57,565 bases of DNA from Actinomadura bangladeshensis (GTDB lineage Bacteria; Actinomycetota; Actinomycetes; Streptosporangiales; Streptosporangiaceae). The first letter of the stretch is position 1, and every line of letters begins with the position of its first letter. The stretch lies in NCBI RefSeq assembly GCF_004348335.1, contig NZ_SMJW01000015.1, positions 1-57,565 of the forward strand, read 5' to 3'. Both the position numbers and the translations under genes were made by a program. The notes under the pieces were generated by a model. It saw only the letters and a program-made list of their open reading frames with translations. It was not told the origin of the DNA and did no database searches. Positions 25,822 to 33,732 of this stretch are shown here, in pieces.

Positions 25822-26907
25822 ATGGCCATCCGCGTCCTGCACGTGGCGACCGGCAACGTCGGCCGCATCGCCCTGGCGCAGCTGATCGAGGACCCCCGTT
25901 TCGAGCTGGCCGGACTGGTCGTGTCGAGCCCGGAGAAGATCGGGCGGGACGCCGGCGAACTCGCCGGCCTGGACGTGGTCACGGGCGTGGCGGCCACCGG
26001 CGACCTGGACGAGGCCCTCGCCCTGCGGCCGGAGTGCACCGTCTACTGCGCGCTGGGGGAGACCCGGCTGTCCGGGGCGCTCGGCGACGTCCAGAAGATC
26101 CTCGCCTCGGGCAGCAACGCCGTGGCGTCCTCGCCGGTGCCCCTCATCCACCCGTGGGGCGTGCTGCCGGACCGCATGATCGAGCCCGTGGAGGACGCCT
26201 GTCGGAAGGGCGGGACGAGCCTCTTCGCCACCGGAGTGGACCCCGGCTGGGTCAACGACCTGCTGCCGTTCGCGATCGCCGGCACCTGCCAGCGCGTCGA
26301 GCAGGTGCGCTGCTCGGAGATCGCCGACTACGCGAGCTACGACGGCGGCCCGGTCGTGTTCGACTTCATGGGCTTCGGCCGGCCCGTGGGGGACCTGCCG
26401 AAGATGTTCAGGCCGGGGATCCTGGCGGCGTCCTGGGGCGTGAGCCTGCGGATGCTGGCCCGGGGGTTCGGGTTCGAGCTGGACGAGATCACCGAGTGGT
26501 TCGAGCAGGAGCCGGCGCCGGAGGCGTTCGACGTGGCCGCCGGGCACATCCCCGCGGGCGGAGTGGCGGCCATGCGCTTCCAGATCCGCGGCGTCGTCGG
26601 CGGCAAGGAGGTCCTGGTCATCGACCACACGACCCGGCTGCGCGGCGACCTGCGCCCCGACTGGCCGCAGCCCGCGCAGGACGGCGGCTCCTACCGGGTC
26701 GAGATCGTCGGCGAGCCCTCCTACCGCGTCGACGTCTGCCCGTCCAGCGCCAGGGGCGACCACAACTACGCCGCGATCGCCTCCGGCGCCGGGCGCATCG
26801 TCAACGCCATCCCCGACGTCGTGGCGGCGCCGCCGGGGCTGCGGACGCCGCTCGACCTGCCCTTCAACACCGCACGCGGCGTCTTCGCGGCCGCGCTGGC
26901 CGGCTGA
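25822..26907 (+). CDS. Dihydrodipicolinate/diaminopimelate dehydrogenase-like NAD(P) reductase
   Basis: This 361-aa protein has an N-terminal Rossmann domain (RVLHVATGNVGRIALAQLIEDPRFELAGLVVSS). Its C-terminal domain resembles the group of DAP-reductase-like and diaminopentanoate-dehydrogenase-like proteins common in mycobacterial lipid clusters. FATGVDPGWVNDLLPFAI and YRVEIVGEPSYRVDVCP are characteristic of this uncharacterised subgroup. True DAP pathway function is unlikely given the neighbours. AAGGAG precedes the ATG at 25822. The hydroxysteroid-dehydrogenase-like SDR follows 25 bp downstream, so the two are cotranscribed from the KstR-type promoter. Confidence 0.82.
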   Translation: MAIRVLHVATGNVGRIALAQLIEDPRFELAGLVVSSPEKIGRDAGELAGLDVVTGVAATGDLDEALALRPECTVYCALGETRLSGALGDVQKILASGSNAVASSPVPLIHPWGVLPDRMIEPVEDACRKGGTSLFATGVDPGWVNDLLPFAIAGTCQRVEQVRCSEIADYASYDGGPVVFDFMGFGRPVGDLPKMFRPGILAASWGVSLRMLARGFGFELDEITEWFEQEPAPEAFDVAAGHIPAGGVAAMRFQIRGVVGGKEVLVIDHTTRLRGDLRPDWPQPAQDGGSYRVEIVGEPSYRVDVCPSSARGDHNYAAIASGAGRIVNAIPDVVAAPPGLRTPLDLPFNTARGVFAAALAG

Positions 26908-26932
26908 GACGCCGGCGGAGAGGAGACCGGCG

Positions 26933-27670
26933 ATGGGACGCGTGGACGGGAAGATCGCGCTGATCAGCGGAGGCGCGCGCGGCATCGGCGCGGCCAGTGC
27001 GCGGGCCTTGGCCGCCGAGGGCGCCAGGGTCGTGCTCGGCGACGTGCTCGACGACGAGGGCGGAGCCGTCGCGGACGAGCTGGGCGACGCCGCCCGCTAC
27101 GTGCACCTCGACGTGACGAGCCTCGACGACTGGACGGCCGCGGTCGAGACGACCGTCCGCGAGTTCGGCGCCCTGAACGTGCTCTTCAACAACGCGGGCA
27201 TCGCCAACGGCGCCGCCATCCAGCGCTTCTCGCCGGAGAAGTGGCAGCGGATCATCGACGTCAACCTCACCGGCCCGTTCCTCGGCATCCGCGCGGCCGC
27301 CGACGCGCTGATCGCGGCCGGCGGCGGCTCGATCATCAACAACTCCTCCATCGAGGGCCTGCGCGGCACGTCCTGGGCGCACGGTTACGTGGCCTCGAAG
27401 TGGGGCCTGCGCGGCCTGACGAAGTCGGTCGCCATCGAACTCGCCCCGCACGGCGTCCGGGTCAACTCGCTCCATCCGGGACTGATCCGCACCCCCATCA
27501 CCGAGGGCATCCCCGACGACATGGTCCCGATCCCGCTGGGACGCCCCGGACAGCCCGAGGACGTCGCCTCCTTCGTGGTCTTCCTGGCGAGCGACGAGTC
27601 GTCGTTCGCCACCGGATCGGAGTTCGTCATCGACGGCGGCACGGTCAACCAGATCCCCCACAAGACCTGA
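26933..27670 (+). CDS. SDR resembling 3-alpha(20-beta)-hydroxysteroid dehydrogenase
   Basis: This 245-aa SDR has GGARGIG (13-19), NNAGI (86-90), a catalytic Ser near 139 and YVASK (Tyr152, Lys156). The overall pattern closely follows mycobacterial FabG3/Rv2002, a 20-beta-hydroxysteroid dehydrogenase. Shared segments include GDVLDDEG, DAARYVHLDVT, WQRIIDVNLTGPFLGIRA, SSIEGL and ASDESSFATGSEFVIDGGTV. The acidic residue after the second strand (GDVL) favours NAD(H). A steroid substrate is therefore plausible and agrees with the upstream KstR-type box. GAGAGGAG precedes the ATG. This rests on remembered family similarity, not alignment. Confidence 0.9.
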   Translation: MGRVDGKIALISGGARGIGAASARALAAEGARVVLGDVLDDEGGAVADELGDAARYVHLDVTSLDDWTAAVETTVREFGALNVLFNNAGIANGAAIQRFSPEKWQRIIDVNLTGPFLGIRAAADALIAAGGGSIINNSSIEGLRGTSWAHGYVASKWGLRGLTKSVAIELAPHGVRVNSLHPGLIRTPITEGIPDDMVPIPLGRPGQPEDVASFVVFLASDESSFATGSEFVIDGGTVNQIPHKT

Positions 27671-27697
27671 CTGCGGCTCACAAAAGGTCGCCGGGTG

Positions 27698-27761
27698 CGT
27701 TGACCTGCGGCGTGTTGTTGTTATGAGCGCGTCGAAAACAACAACACGCCGCAGATCAACG
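27698..27761. terminator. 25-bp near-perfect hairpin between convergent operons
   Basis: The arms 27698-27722 and 27737-27761 match at 24 of 25 positions (one C/A mismatch) around a 14-nt loop. The inner part is AT-richer (GTTGTTGTT/AACAACAAC), the outer part GC-rich. It separates the steroid-type operon on the left from the pectate lyase gene on the right and can act in both directions. The length is unusual for a simple terminator. Confidence 0.65.
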
Positions 27762-27796
27762 AGGTGGGGACCCGGTCGACGTCCGGGGGCGTCGCG

Positions 27797-29350
27797 CTAG
27801 CCGGCGTAGGTCTCGAACTCGGCGACCCGGGGGGTGCCGGTCGAGCCGGTGATGTTGAAGGTGATCTTGCGCAGGGACACGGGGGCGAAGGCGATGACGC
27901 CCGCGCCGCTGCCGGAGGCCAGCACGGCGCCGGTGTCGTGGTTCAGCACCTGCCAGGCTCCGATGGCGCCGGCGGCGCCGGCCGCCTCACGTATGTTGAT
28001 CTTGGAGACGGTGGTGGCGGAGCCCCACTTGATCGAGATCTCGCCGGTCGAGCCGGCCGGCGACCAGTAGGTGCTCATGTCGCCGTCCCGCACGTTGCCG
28101 TAGCTCGTCCCGCTCGCCTTGCTGGAGCCGTCGGAGCCCGCCCCGATGCTGAGGTTGGTCCCGCTGGGCTGCGTCGGGGTCGGCGTCGGGTCGGTGGGTG
28201 TCGGCGTCGGGTCGGTCGGGGTCGGCGTGGGCGTGGGGCTCTGCGCGGAGCAGTCGCCGTCCGACACCCGCAGGCCCTTGCCGGCGCCCGCGGTCCGGCT
28301 CACGATGTCCGGCACGCAGGCGGCGCTGTCGAGGCTGTAGGAGTAGGGGATGCTCACCGAGGTGTTGGACTGCGGGTCCGGGCCGGCGGGGTGGTTCTCC
28401 TCACCGGGCTCGGTCCACGTCACGTTGTCGTAGATGTTGCCGCCGACCTGCCAGTACCCGAGTTCGTCGGTGTAGAAGGTGCCGAGGACGTCCTTGGAGT
28501 CCTCGAAGTAGTTGTTCTCGACCTTCACGTGCGCCCCGACCCGCGAGTTGATGCCGGACTTGACGAGGCCGAGGAAGTGGTTGTCGTAGGTGTGGACGGT
28601 GCCGGCGCGCAGCAGCGGCGTCCGGGAGTCGATGTTCTGGTACAGGTTGTGGTGGAAGGTGACGAAGCCGTTCCCGGTGTCGCTGTCGCTGGACCCGATG
28701 AGCCCGCCGCGCCCGGAGTTGCGCAGGACGCTGTAGGACAGCGTCACGTACCGGGTGCCGTCCTTCATGTCGAAGAGCCCGTCGAACCCCTCGTCCTCGC
28801 CGCCGGAGGCTTCGAGGGTGGCGTGGTCGACCCAGACGTTGTGGACGTCGCTCTCCATGCCGATGGCGTCGCCGCCGTTGGACGTGGGCGAGCCCGACTT
28901 CTTGACGTTCCGGACCGTCACGTTCTGGATGATGATGTTGCTCGCCTCGCGGATGTGGATGCCGAGCTGGTCGAACACGGCTCCGCTGCCGACCCCGATG
29001 ATCGTGACGTTGCTGATCTGCTTGAGCTCGATCCTGTCGTCGGCGGTGTTGCAGCTGTCTCCCGACACCTTGCTGGTGTTGCCGTGGTTGATCGTCCCCT
29101 CGACCTCGATGGTGATCGGGGTGCTGCTGCCGGCCCGGTTGCACAGCGCCGCGTGGATCGCGGTGCCCGTGGTCGCGCGCACCGTCCGGCCGCCGGCGCC
29201 GCCGGTCGTCCCGCCGTTCTGGGTGGCGTAGCCGGTGGCGCCGCCGGCCGCCGCCGACACCTCGGGCGTCGACAGGACCATGCCGGTGGCGGCCGCGAGG
29301 GCCGCCGCGCCCGCCGCCGCGGAGAGCCGCAGTGCGACTTGTCGTCTCAT
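27797..29350 (-). CDS. Secreted pectate lyase, PL1 type, with C-terminal carbohydrate-binding domain
   Basis: The 517-aa protein has a Sec signal peptide (about 1-36) and a PL1 parallel beta-helix (about 45-370). A Pro/Thr linker follows (about 373-400), then a C-terminal beta-sandwich like an F5/8 type C or CBM domain. Catalytic features are visible: WVDHATLEA for the Ca2+ site and SRTPLLRAG with the catalytic arginine. It cleaves polygalacturonan by beta-elimination outside the cell. It begins 32 bp after the PL9 gene and is probably cotranscribed. AAGAGGCAAGG precedes the ATG at 29350. Confidence 0.93.
   Translation of the reverse strand: MRRQVALRLSAAAGAAALAAATGMVLSTPEVSAAAGGATGYATQNGGTTGGAGGRTVRATTGTAIHAALCNRAGSSTPITIEVEGTINHGNTSKVSGDSCNTADDRIELKQISNVTIIGVGSGAVFDQLGIHIREASNIIIQNVTVRNVKKSGSPTSNGGDAIGMESDVHNVWVDHATLEASGGEDEGFDGLFDMKDGTRYVTLSYSVLRNSGRGGLIGSSDSDTGNGFVTFHHNLYQNIDSRTPLLRAGTVHTYDNHFLGLVKSGINSRVGAHVKVENNYFEDSKDVLGTFYTDELGYWQVGGNIYDNVTWTEPGEENHPAGPDPQSNTSVSIPYSYSLDSAACVPDIVSRTAGAGKGLRVSDGDCSAQSPTPTPTPTDPTPTPTDPTPTPTQPSGTNLSIGAGSDGSSKASGTSYGNVRDGDMSTYWSPAGSTGEISIKWGSATTVSKINIREAAGAAGAIGAWQVLNHDTGAVLASGSGAGVIAFAPVSLRKITFNITGSTGTPRVAEFETYAG
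28171..28236. repeat. Short tandem repeat encoding the Pro/Thr linker
   Basis: About three copies of an 18-bp GTCGGC/GTCGGG-type unit encode repeated (D)PTPTPT in the linker of the PL1 lyase. Such linkers are flexible and often O-glycosylated in secreted actinomycete enzymes. Boundaries are approximate. Confidence 0.6.
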
Positions 29351-29382
29351 CCTTGCCTCTTCTCTCGTTCGCGCGCTGGGGG

Positions 29383-30966
29383 TTACGGGGTCGCGGCACT
29401 GCCGCCGAAGGTCACGACGAGGTGGCCGTCCGAGCCGAAGTACCAGCCGAGGGCGCCGGCGTAGGACGAGCACCGGGAGCCGTTCGAGCCGGTCCAGAAC
29501 TGGTTGGAGCCGTCGGCGCTGCCGACCGTCTTGTCGTTGGACCCGTCGCCGTCGAACCGGCATGAGGTGTTGTCGCGGAACGTCGAGCTGCCTTCGTCGA
29601 AGGAGAAGTTGCGCTCGGCGTTGTCGACGCTGACGTTGTCGGAGATCGTCATCGAGCCGGGGTTGCTGTTGTAGGTGAACCCGTGGTGGCCGTTGTCCAC
29701 CGCGAACGAGCGGCGGACGACGTGGTCGACCGGGATGTCCTCGCCGCCGAGCTTGTAGCCGTTGCGGTCGCCGCTCCCGGCCTGGCCGCCGTTGCTGAGC
29801 GTGCCGTTGCCGTAGGACAGCGAGTCCTCGATGGTCACCGGGCCGATGGGGCCGGTCTCGTCCTTGGTGTAGAGGTCCCAGCCGTCGTCGATGTTGTTGT
29901 GGGACACGTCGTAGCGGAACACGTTCCCGGGGCCTGAGGTCAGCTTGGCGGCGAAGCCGTCGGCGTCCTCACCGTCGGAGTCGGCGTTGTCGTGCGACTC
30001 CGCGCTGAGGATGAGGTTGTTGGACGGCCACTGGCTCTCCGGAGTGTCGGACGTCCTCCGGGACAACTGCAGCCCCGTGTCGCGGTTGAAGCGCGTCACC
30101 GTCCGCTCGATGACGTTGTTGCTGCCGCTGACGAAGATGCCGTTGTCGCCGGCGTACTCGACGACGATGCCGTACACGTGCCAGTACGACCCGTTCACGG
30201 CGAGCCCGCGGTTGGCGGAGTTCTCGCTCATGGCCGAGAAGTTCAGCACCGGGGTCTCGCCCGGGTAGGCGGACAGCCGCGTGCGGGCGCCGGAGCCGCC
30301 GCCGCTGCCCTGCGGGATGGTGACGGTCTGCGAGTAGCGGTACGTCCCGCCGCGCATGTAGATCGTCCCGCCGGGGGCGACGCGGGCGATCGCCGAGGCC
30401 AGCGTGGTCGGGTCCGACTGGGTTCCGGACGCGCCGCCGGCGCCGTTCGGTGCCACGTACAGCGTGTCGCCGCCGGTCGGCGGCGGGGTGTCGTCGCCGT
30501 CGGTCTCGACGTCGATGTAGTCGATGTTCGGCAGGCCGTTGCCGGTGGTGGCCGTGAACCGGACGGTGTTGGAGCCCGCGTTCACCGGCACCGCGATCGT
30601 CGACGTCGTCCAGGAGTCCCACGAGCCGGTGCCCGCGAACTGCGCCGTCGACACCGTCGAGCCGTTCACGGCGACGTTCGCGGGACGGGCGGTGCCGGTC
30701 CCGTTGGCGAAGCGGACGCTTAACGTCGCCGTGCCCGCGGCGGGGGCGGTCACGGTGAACTGCGCGTACGCGCCGGTCTCGTTCTCGGTGTTGCAGAATC
30801 CGCTGCCGGAGTAGCCGGCGTGGTCGGAGTCGATGGTTCCGGAGCACACCGCCGGGGATTCGCCGGCCTCGTACCGGACGGTCGCGGCGTGCGCCGCGGT
30901 GCCGGACAGCGCGACCAGCGCGCCGGCCACCAGGCCGCCGCAGGCGATGACGGGTTTCATGTGCAT
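29383..30966 (-). CDS. Secreted pectate lyase, PL9 type, with N-terminal CBM35-like domain
   Basis: This 527-aa protein has a signal peptide (1 to ~31, AHA cleavage) and a CBM6/35-like beta-sandwich (about 32-165; YEAGESPAVCSGT, GSWDSWTTSTIAVPVNAGSNTVRF). A parallel beta-helix follows (about 180-527) with the PL9 features DDGWDLYTKDETG (Ca2+ ligands) and NGYKLGGED (candidate catalytic lysine). It cleaves pectate outside the cell. GGAG is suitably placed for the ATG at 30966 (MHMKP). A dedicated promoter and LacI-type operator lie ~270 bp upstream, so it heads its own operon with the PL1 gene. Confidence 0.93.
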   Translation of the reverse strand: MHMKPVIACGGLVAGALVALSGTAAHAATVRYEAGESPAVCSGTIDSDHAGYSGSGFCNTENETGAYAQFTVTAPAAGTATLSVRFANGTGTARPANVAVNGSTVSTAQFAGTGSWDSWTTSTIAVPVNAGSNTVRFTATTGNGLPNIDYIDVETDGDDTPPPTGGDTLYVAPNGAGGASGTQSDPTTLASAIARVAPGGTIYMRGGTYRYSQTVTIPQGSGGGSGARTRLSAYPGETPVLNFSAMSENSANRGLAVNGSYWHVYGIVVEYAGDNGIFVSGSNNVIERTVTRFNRDTGLQLSRRTSDTPESQWPSNNLILSAESHDNADSDGEDADGFAAKLTSGPGNVFRYDVSHNNIDDGWDLYTKDETGPIGPVTIEDSLSYGNGTLSNGGQAGSGDRNGYKLGGEDIPVDHVVRRSFAVDNGHHGFTYNSNPGSMTISDNVSVDNAERNFSFDEGSSTFRDNTSCRFDGDGSNDKTVGSADGSNQFWTGSNGSRCSSYAGALGWYFGSDGHLVVTFGGSAATP

Positions 30967-31291
30967 TGCTGTCTCCAAGCTCGGTCGGCTTGGCCGACCA
31001 GAATTCGGGAAAAAGGGGGCGGCGGGGAAATGGCGCTGCGGTGATGGTCGGATCAGCCGCGCGCCGCCGCGCCGGATTGCTGCCGGGAACTGTTCTCCAT
31101 GGGGGCGGCCGGGCTCGCCGGTGGGGGAGCGGGCGCATGGGAGCGGCCCTTCTGTGGCGATCGCGGCTGCGCCGTTGCGGCCGCTCGATGGCGGGGAAGC
31201 GAGCCGGACGTTCCGTTGTCCGGTGCTAAGAAAGCGCTTTCTGGAACGGTATGCGTTTACCCTTGGAACGTCAATGGGGTTGCCATTGTTT
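30967..31291. promoter_or_regulatory. Leader and promoter region of the pectate lyase operon
   Basis: This 325-bp gap holds a minus-strand promoter: -35 TTGACG (31269-31274), 17-bp spacer, -10-like TACCGT (31246-31251). The LacI-type operator at 31229-31242 is just downstream of it. This leaves a leader of about 270 nt before the PL9 start. No small gene was found in the leader. Confidence 0.6.
31229..31242. promoter_or_regulatory. LacI-type operator of the pectate lyase operon
   Basis: AGAAAGCGCTTTCT is a perfect palindrome with a central CG, the hallmark of LacI-family sites. It overlaps the expected transcription start of the pectate lyase promoter. It differs by one base from the operator at 36933-36946 in front of the ABC transporter. 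Confidence 0.65.
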
Positions 31292-32350
31292 TCATGGGGC
31301 CCGGCGGCGGCTGATTGGCGCTGCCGTGTCGGTGAGCCAGCTGAACGCCGCGTCTTGCATGGTGCGGTCGAATTGGTGGGAGGTGTCGAAGAAAACGCCG
31401 GTGTAATGGCCGGGCGCATTCCGGTAGGCGGCGGTGATCTGGCGGTGGGCGCGGGCCGTGCCGGCGGCGGGGAAGAGCGGGTCGGCGGTGGCGTACAGGA
31501 CCATCAGCGGGGCCGGGGCGCGGGCGGCGACCACGCCGGGCCAGTCGGCCAGGCGGGTCAGGCCCGGCGGGAACAGCATCCAGGAGTGGGCGGCCACGTG
31601 CTCGTCGCGGAAGTCCCGGAAGGAGGAGACCATCGCGGCCACGGCGACCGCGCCGATCCCGGGGTCGAGCGCGCCCAGCAGCGCGGCGCGCGCCCCGCCG
31701 CCGGACAGCCCGATCGTTGCGACCGACGCGATGTCGGGACGGGAGCGCAGGTACGCCGCCGCCGCGAGGTCCTCGGAGGCGAGCACGCCGGCGAACGAGG
31801 TGCCGAGCAGCGTGCAGGCCTTGGCCAGCACGTGCTCGTGGTCGCGGGCGGCCGCCTCGTAGCGGCCGGGGTCGCCGTCCGGCCCGGTCAGCGGGAAGCG
31901 GCGGCTGCCCCAGGCGAACACGTCGTGGGCCAGCACCGCGAAGCCCCGCCGCGCCAGCTCGCCCGCGTAGGCGCGCCCGCCGTAGAGGCGGTCGCGCAGC
32001 CGGGCGACCCCGGCGTCGGGCGGGTCCGGCCCGTCCGCGATCTTGTCCTTGCCCGCCCGCTTCATGCCCGCGTGGCAGTGCATCGCGACGACGCCCGGCA
32101 GCGGGCCCGCGGCGCCGCGCGGGCGGAGCAGGTAGGCGCGGGTGCGCGGGCCGAACCCGACCGTCCAGGACAGCTCCTCCCCGGCCAGGTCGCCGTCCGT
32201 CCAGCGGCGCTCGACCCGGACGTCCGCGGCGCCCAGGTCGAGGACGCCCAGCGCGTCGCGCAGGCGTTCGGGCAGGTCCGGGCCCGGCGGGGGGAACAGG
32301 CCGCGGTCGCGCGCCGCGATCTCCGCCAAGCCCGAGAACGCGCCGAGCAT
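31292..32350 (-). CDS. Alpha/beta hydrolase (acetylesterase or dienelactone-hydrolase-like)
   Basis: The 352-aa cytoplasmic-looking protein has the nucleophile elbow GLSGGGARAALLG, an Asp in YATADPLFP and a His in DTSHQFDRT, making a Ser/Asp/His triad. PGVVAMHCHAGMKRAGKDKIADG supplies the oxyanion strand, and the long N-terminal domain is typical of large acetyl xylan esterase/dienelactone-hydrolase relatives. It may remove acetyl or methyl esters from pectin oligosaccharides after uptake (inference). Its ATG overlaps the stop codon of the Gfo/Idh gene (ATGA), so the two are translationally coupled. Confidence 0.85.
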   Translation of the reverse strand: MLGAFSGLAEIAARDRGLFPPPGPDLPERLRDALGVLDLGAADVRVERRWTDGDLAGEELSWTVGFGPRTRAYLLRPRGAAGPLPGVVAMHCHAGMKRAGKDKIADGPDPPDAGVARLRDRLYGGRAYAGELARRGFAVLAHDVFAWGSRRFPLTGPDGDPGRYEAAARDHEHVLAKACTLLGTSFAGVLASEDLAAAAYLRSRPDIASVATIGLSGGGARAALLGALDPGIGAVAVAAMVSSFRDFRDEHVAAHSWMLFPPGLTRLADWPGVVAARAPAPLMVLYATADPLFPAAGTARAHRQITAAYRNAPGHYTGVFFDTSHQFDRTMQDAAFSWLTDTAAPISRRRAP

Positions 32351-33633
32351 CAGTCCGCCGCCCGGGTGCCGCCGGCGGTGAGCGCGACGGGCGCGCCGGT
32401 CGCCGCCGACCGGTTCGCCGACACCCCGATCATCACGCTCGCGACCCCCGCACGGTATCCGGCCCGGCGGGCGAGCGGGTCATCCGACGGCCCCCGGAAC
32501 ACGTCGTCGAGCAGCAGCGCGTCGCCGCCGCCGTGCGCGCCCGCGCCCTGCTCGATCACGATCTCCTCGGGCCGCCGCCAGTGCCGGTGCAGCACGAGGC
32601 GCTCGGACGCCCCCTCGGCGTGCTCCTTCCCGGACGCGGTCGGGTCGATCGCCGCGTGCGGCGGCGTCCAGGCGCGTTCGACGACGTCCAGTTCCAGCCG
32701 TCCGGCGGTGCCGTTGATCACGACCCGGTACCCCTCGGCGGGCGCGTGGGCGTTGAGGGAGTAGGTCAGCAGCGCGCCGCGCTCGTACCGGACGAGGACC
32801 GACATGTTGTCGTCGATGGTGACGCCCTCGCCGAACACGTCCTGGTCGCGGATGTAGCCGTCCTCGTGCTCGGCGTCCAGGTAGAGGCGCTTCAGGCGGG
32901 GATCGGCGGACATGTCCAGCAGGAACGGGTCCGTGCCGAGCCCGGGCGCGCGGTGCGCCCGGCCGGGGCGGTCCGCGAGCCCCCGCGCGCGGGCGTTGCC
33001 GGCGCCGTAGAAGCGCAGCGACGTCTGCGCGTAGACGGACGCGGCGGCATCGGCGATCCACCAGTTGACCAGGTCGAAGTGGTGGGTGGCCTTGTGCACC
33101 AGCAGGCCGCCGGAGTTCGCGCGGTCCCGGTGCCAGCGGCGGAAGTAGTCGGCGCCGTGGATGGTGTCGAGCGACCACCCGAAGTGCACCGAGGTGACCT
33201 CGCCGATCGCGCCGGCGGCGATCAGCCGCCGGACGGCGCTGTTGCGCGGGGAGTAGCGGTAGTTGAAGGTGACGATGAGCCTGCCGGTGCTCCGCTCGGC
33301 GGCGGCGGCGATGGCCGCGCAGTCCTCGGCGGTGGTGCACAGCGGCTTCTCGACGACGACGTCCTTGCCGGCGTCGAGGGCGGCGACGACGTAGCGGGCG
33401 TGGGCGGCGTCGACGGTGGCGACCACGACGGCGTCGGCGAGGTCGAGCATCGCGCCGAAGTCGCCGGGCGCGAAGCACGGCACGTCGCGGCCGATGCGGT
33501 CGAGGTAGTAGCCGAGGCGCGTCCGGTTGGGATCGCAGAGGGCGGTGATCTCGCCGGTGTCGCTCCAGCCGCCGAGCAGCGCGTCGACGTACATCTGCGC
33601 CCGGTGGCCGAGCCCGACGAAGGCGTATCGCAT
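32350..33633 (-). CDS. Gfo/Idh/MocA family oxidoreductase
   Basis: This 427-aa protein has an N-terminal Rossmann domain (MRYAFVGLGHRAQMYVDAL). The family motif EKP is in VVVEKPLCTT and the catalytic-region histidines are in LVHKATHHFDLVNWW. It oxidises or isomerises a sugar or sugar-acid substrate with NAD(P). The segment ADYFRRWHRDRANSGG is typical of Gfo/Idh proteins from plant-polysaccharide loci. The ATG at 33633 is set by the MRYAFVG start. It is downstream of the sugar-binding protein gene and coupled to the hydrolase. Confidence 0.9.
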   Translation of the reverse strand: MRYAFVGLGHRAQMYVDALLGGWSDTGEITALCDPNRTRLGYYLDRIGRDVPCFAPGDFGAMLDLADAVVVATVDAAHARYVVAALDAGKDVVVEKPLCTTAEDCAAIAAAAERSTGRLIVTFNYRYSPRNSAVRRLIAAGAIGEVTSVHFGWSLDTIHGADYFRRWHRDRANSGGLLVHKATHHFDLVNWWIADAAASVYAQTSLRFYGAGNARARGLADRPGRAHRAPGLGTDPFLLDMSADPRLKRLYLDAEHEDGYIRDQDVFGEGVTIDDNMSVLVRYERGALLTYSLNAHAPAEGYRVVINGTAGRLELDVVERAWTPPHAAIDPTASGKEHAEGASERLVLHRHWRRPEEIVIEQGAGAHGGGDALLLDDVFRGPSDDPLARRAGYRAGVASVMIGVSANRSAATGAPVALTAGGTRAAD

Positions 33634-33663
33634 GGTGCGGGAACTCCAGGGAGCGGGGGTGGC

Positions 33664-33698
33664 GCCGTGCGGCCCGGCCTGTTCACGGGCCGCACGGC
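33664..33698 (-). terminator. Intercistronic hairpin after the binding-protein gene
   Basis: GCCGTGCGGCCC (33664-33675) and GGGCCGCACGGC (33687-33698) form a perfect 12-bp stem with an 11-nt loop, between the binding-protein gene and the Gfo/Idh gene. Such hairpins often partly terminate transcription or protect the abundant binding-protein mRNA. Confidence 0.55.
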
Positions 33699-33732
33699 TC
33701 GTCATCGGGTCGTCGTCCCCAGGGGGACGTCC

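Noticed and set aside
28171..28236. Tandem repeat as a CRISPR or regulatory array
   Set aside because: It is in-frame coding for a Pro/Thr linker and has no spacers.
31292..33633. Gfo/Idh and hydrolase as part of a secreted system
   Set aside because: Neither protein has a signal peptide; they must act in the cytoplasm after import.
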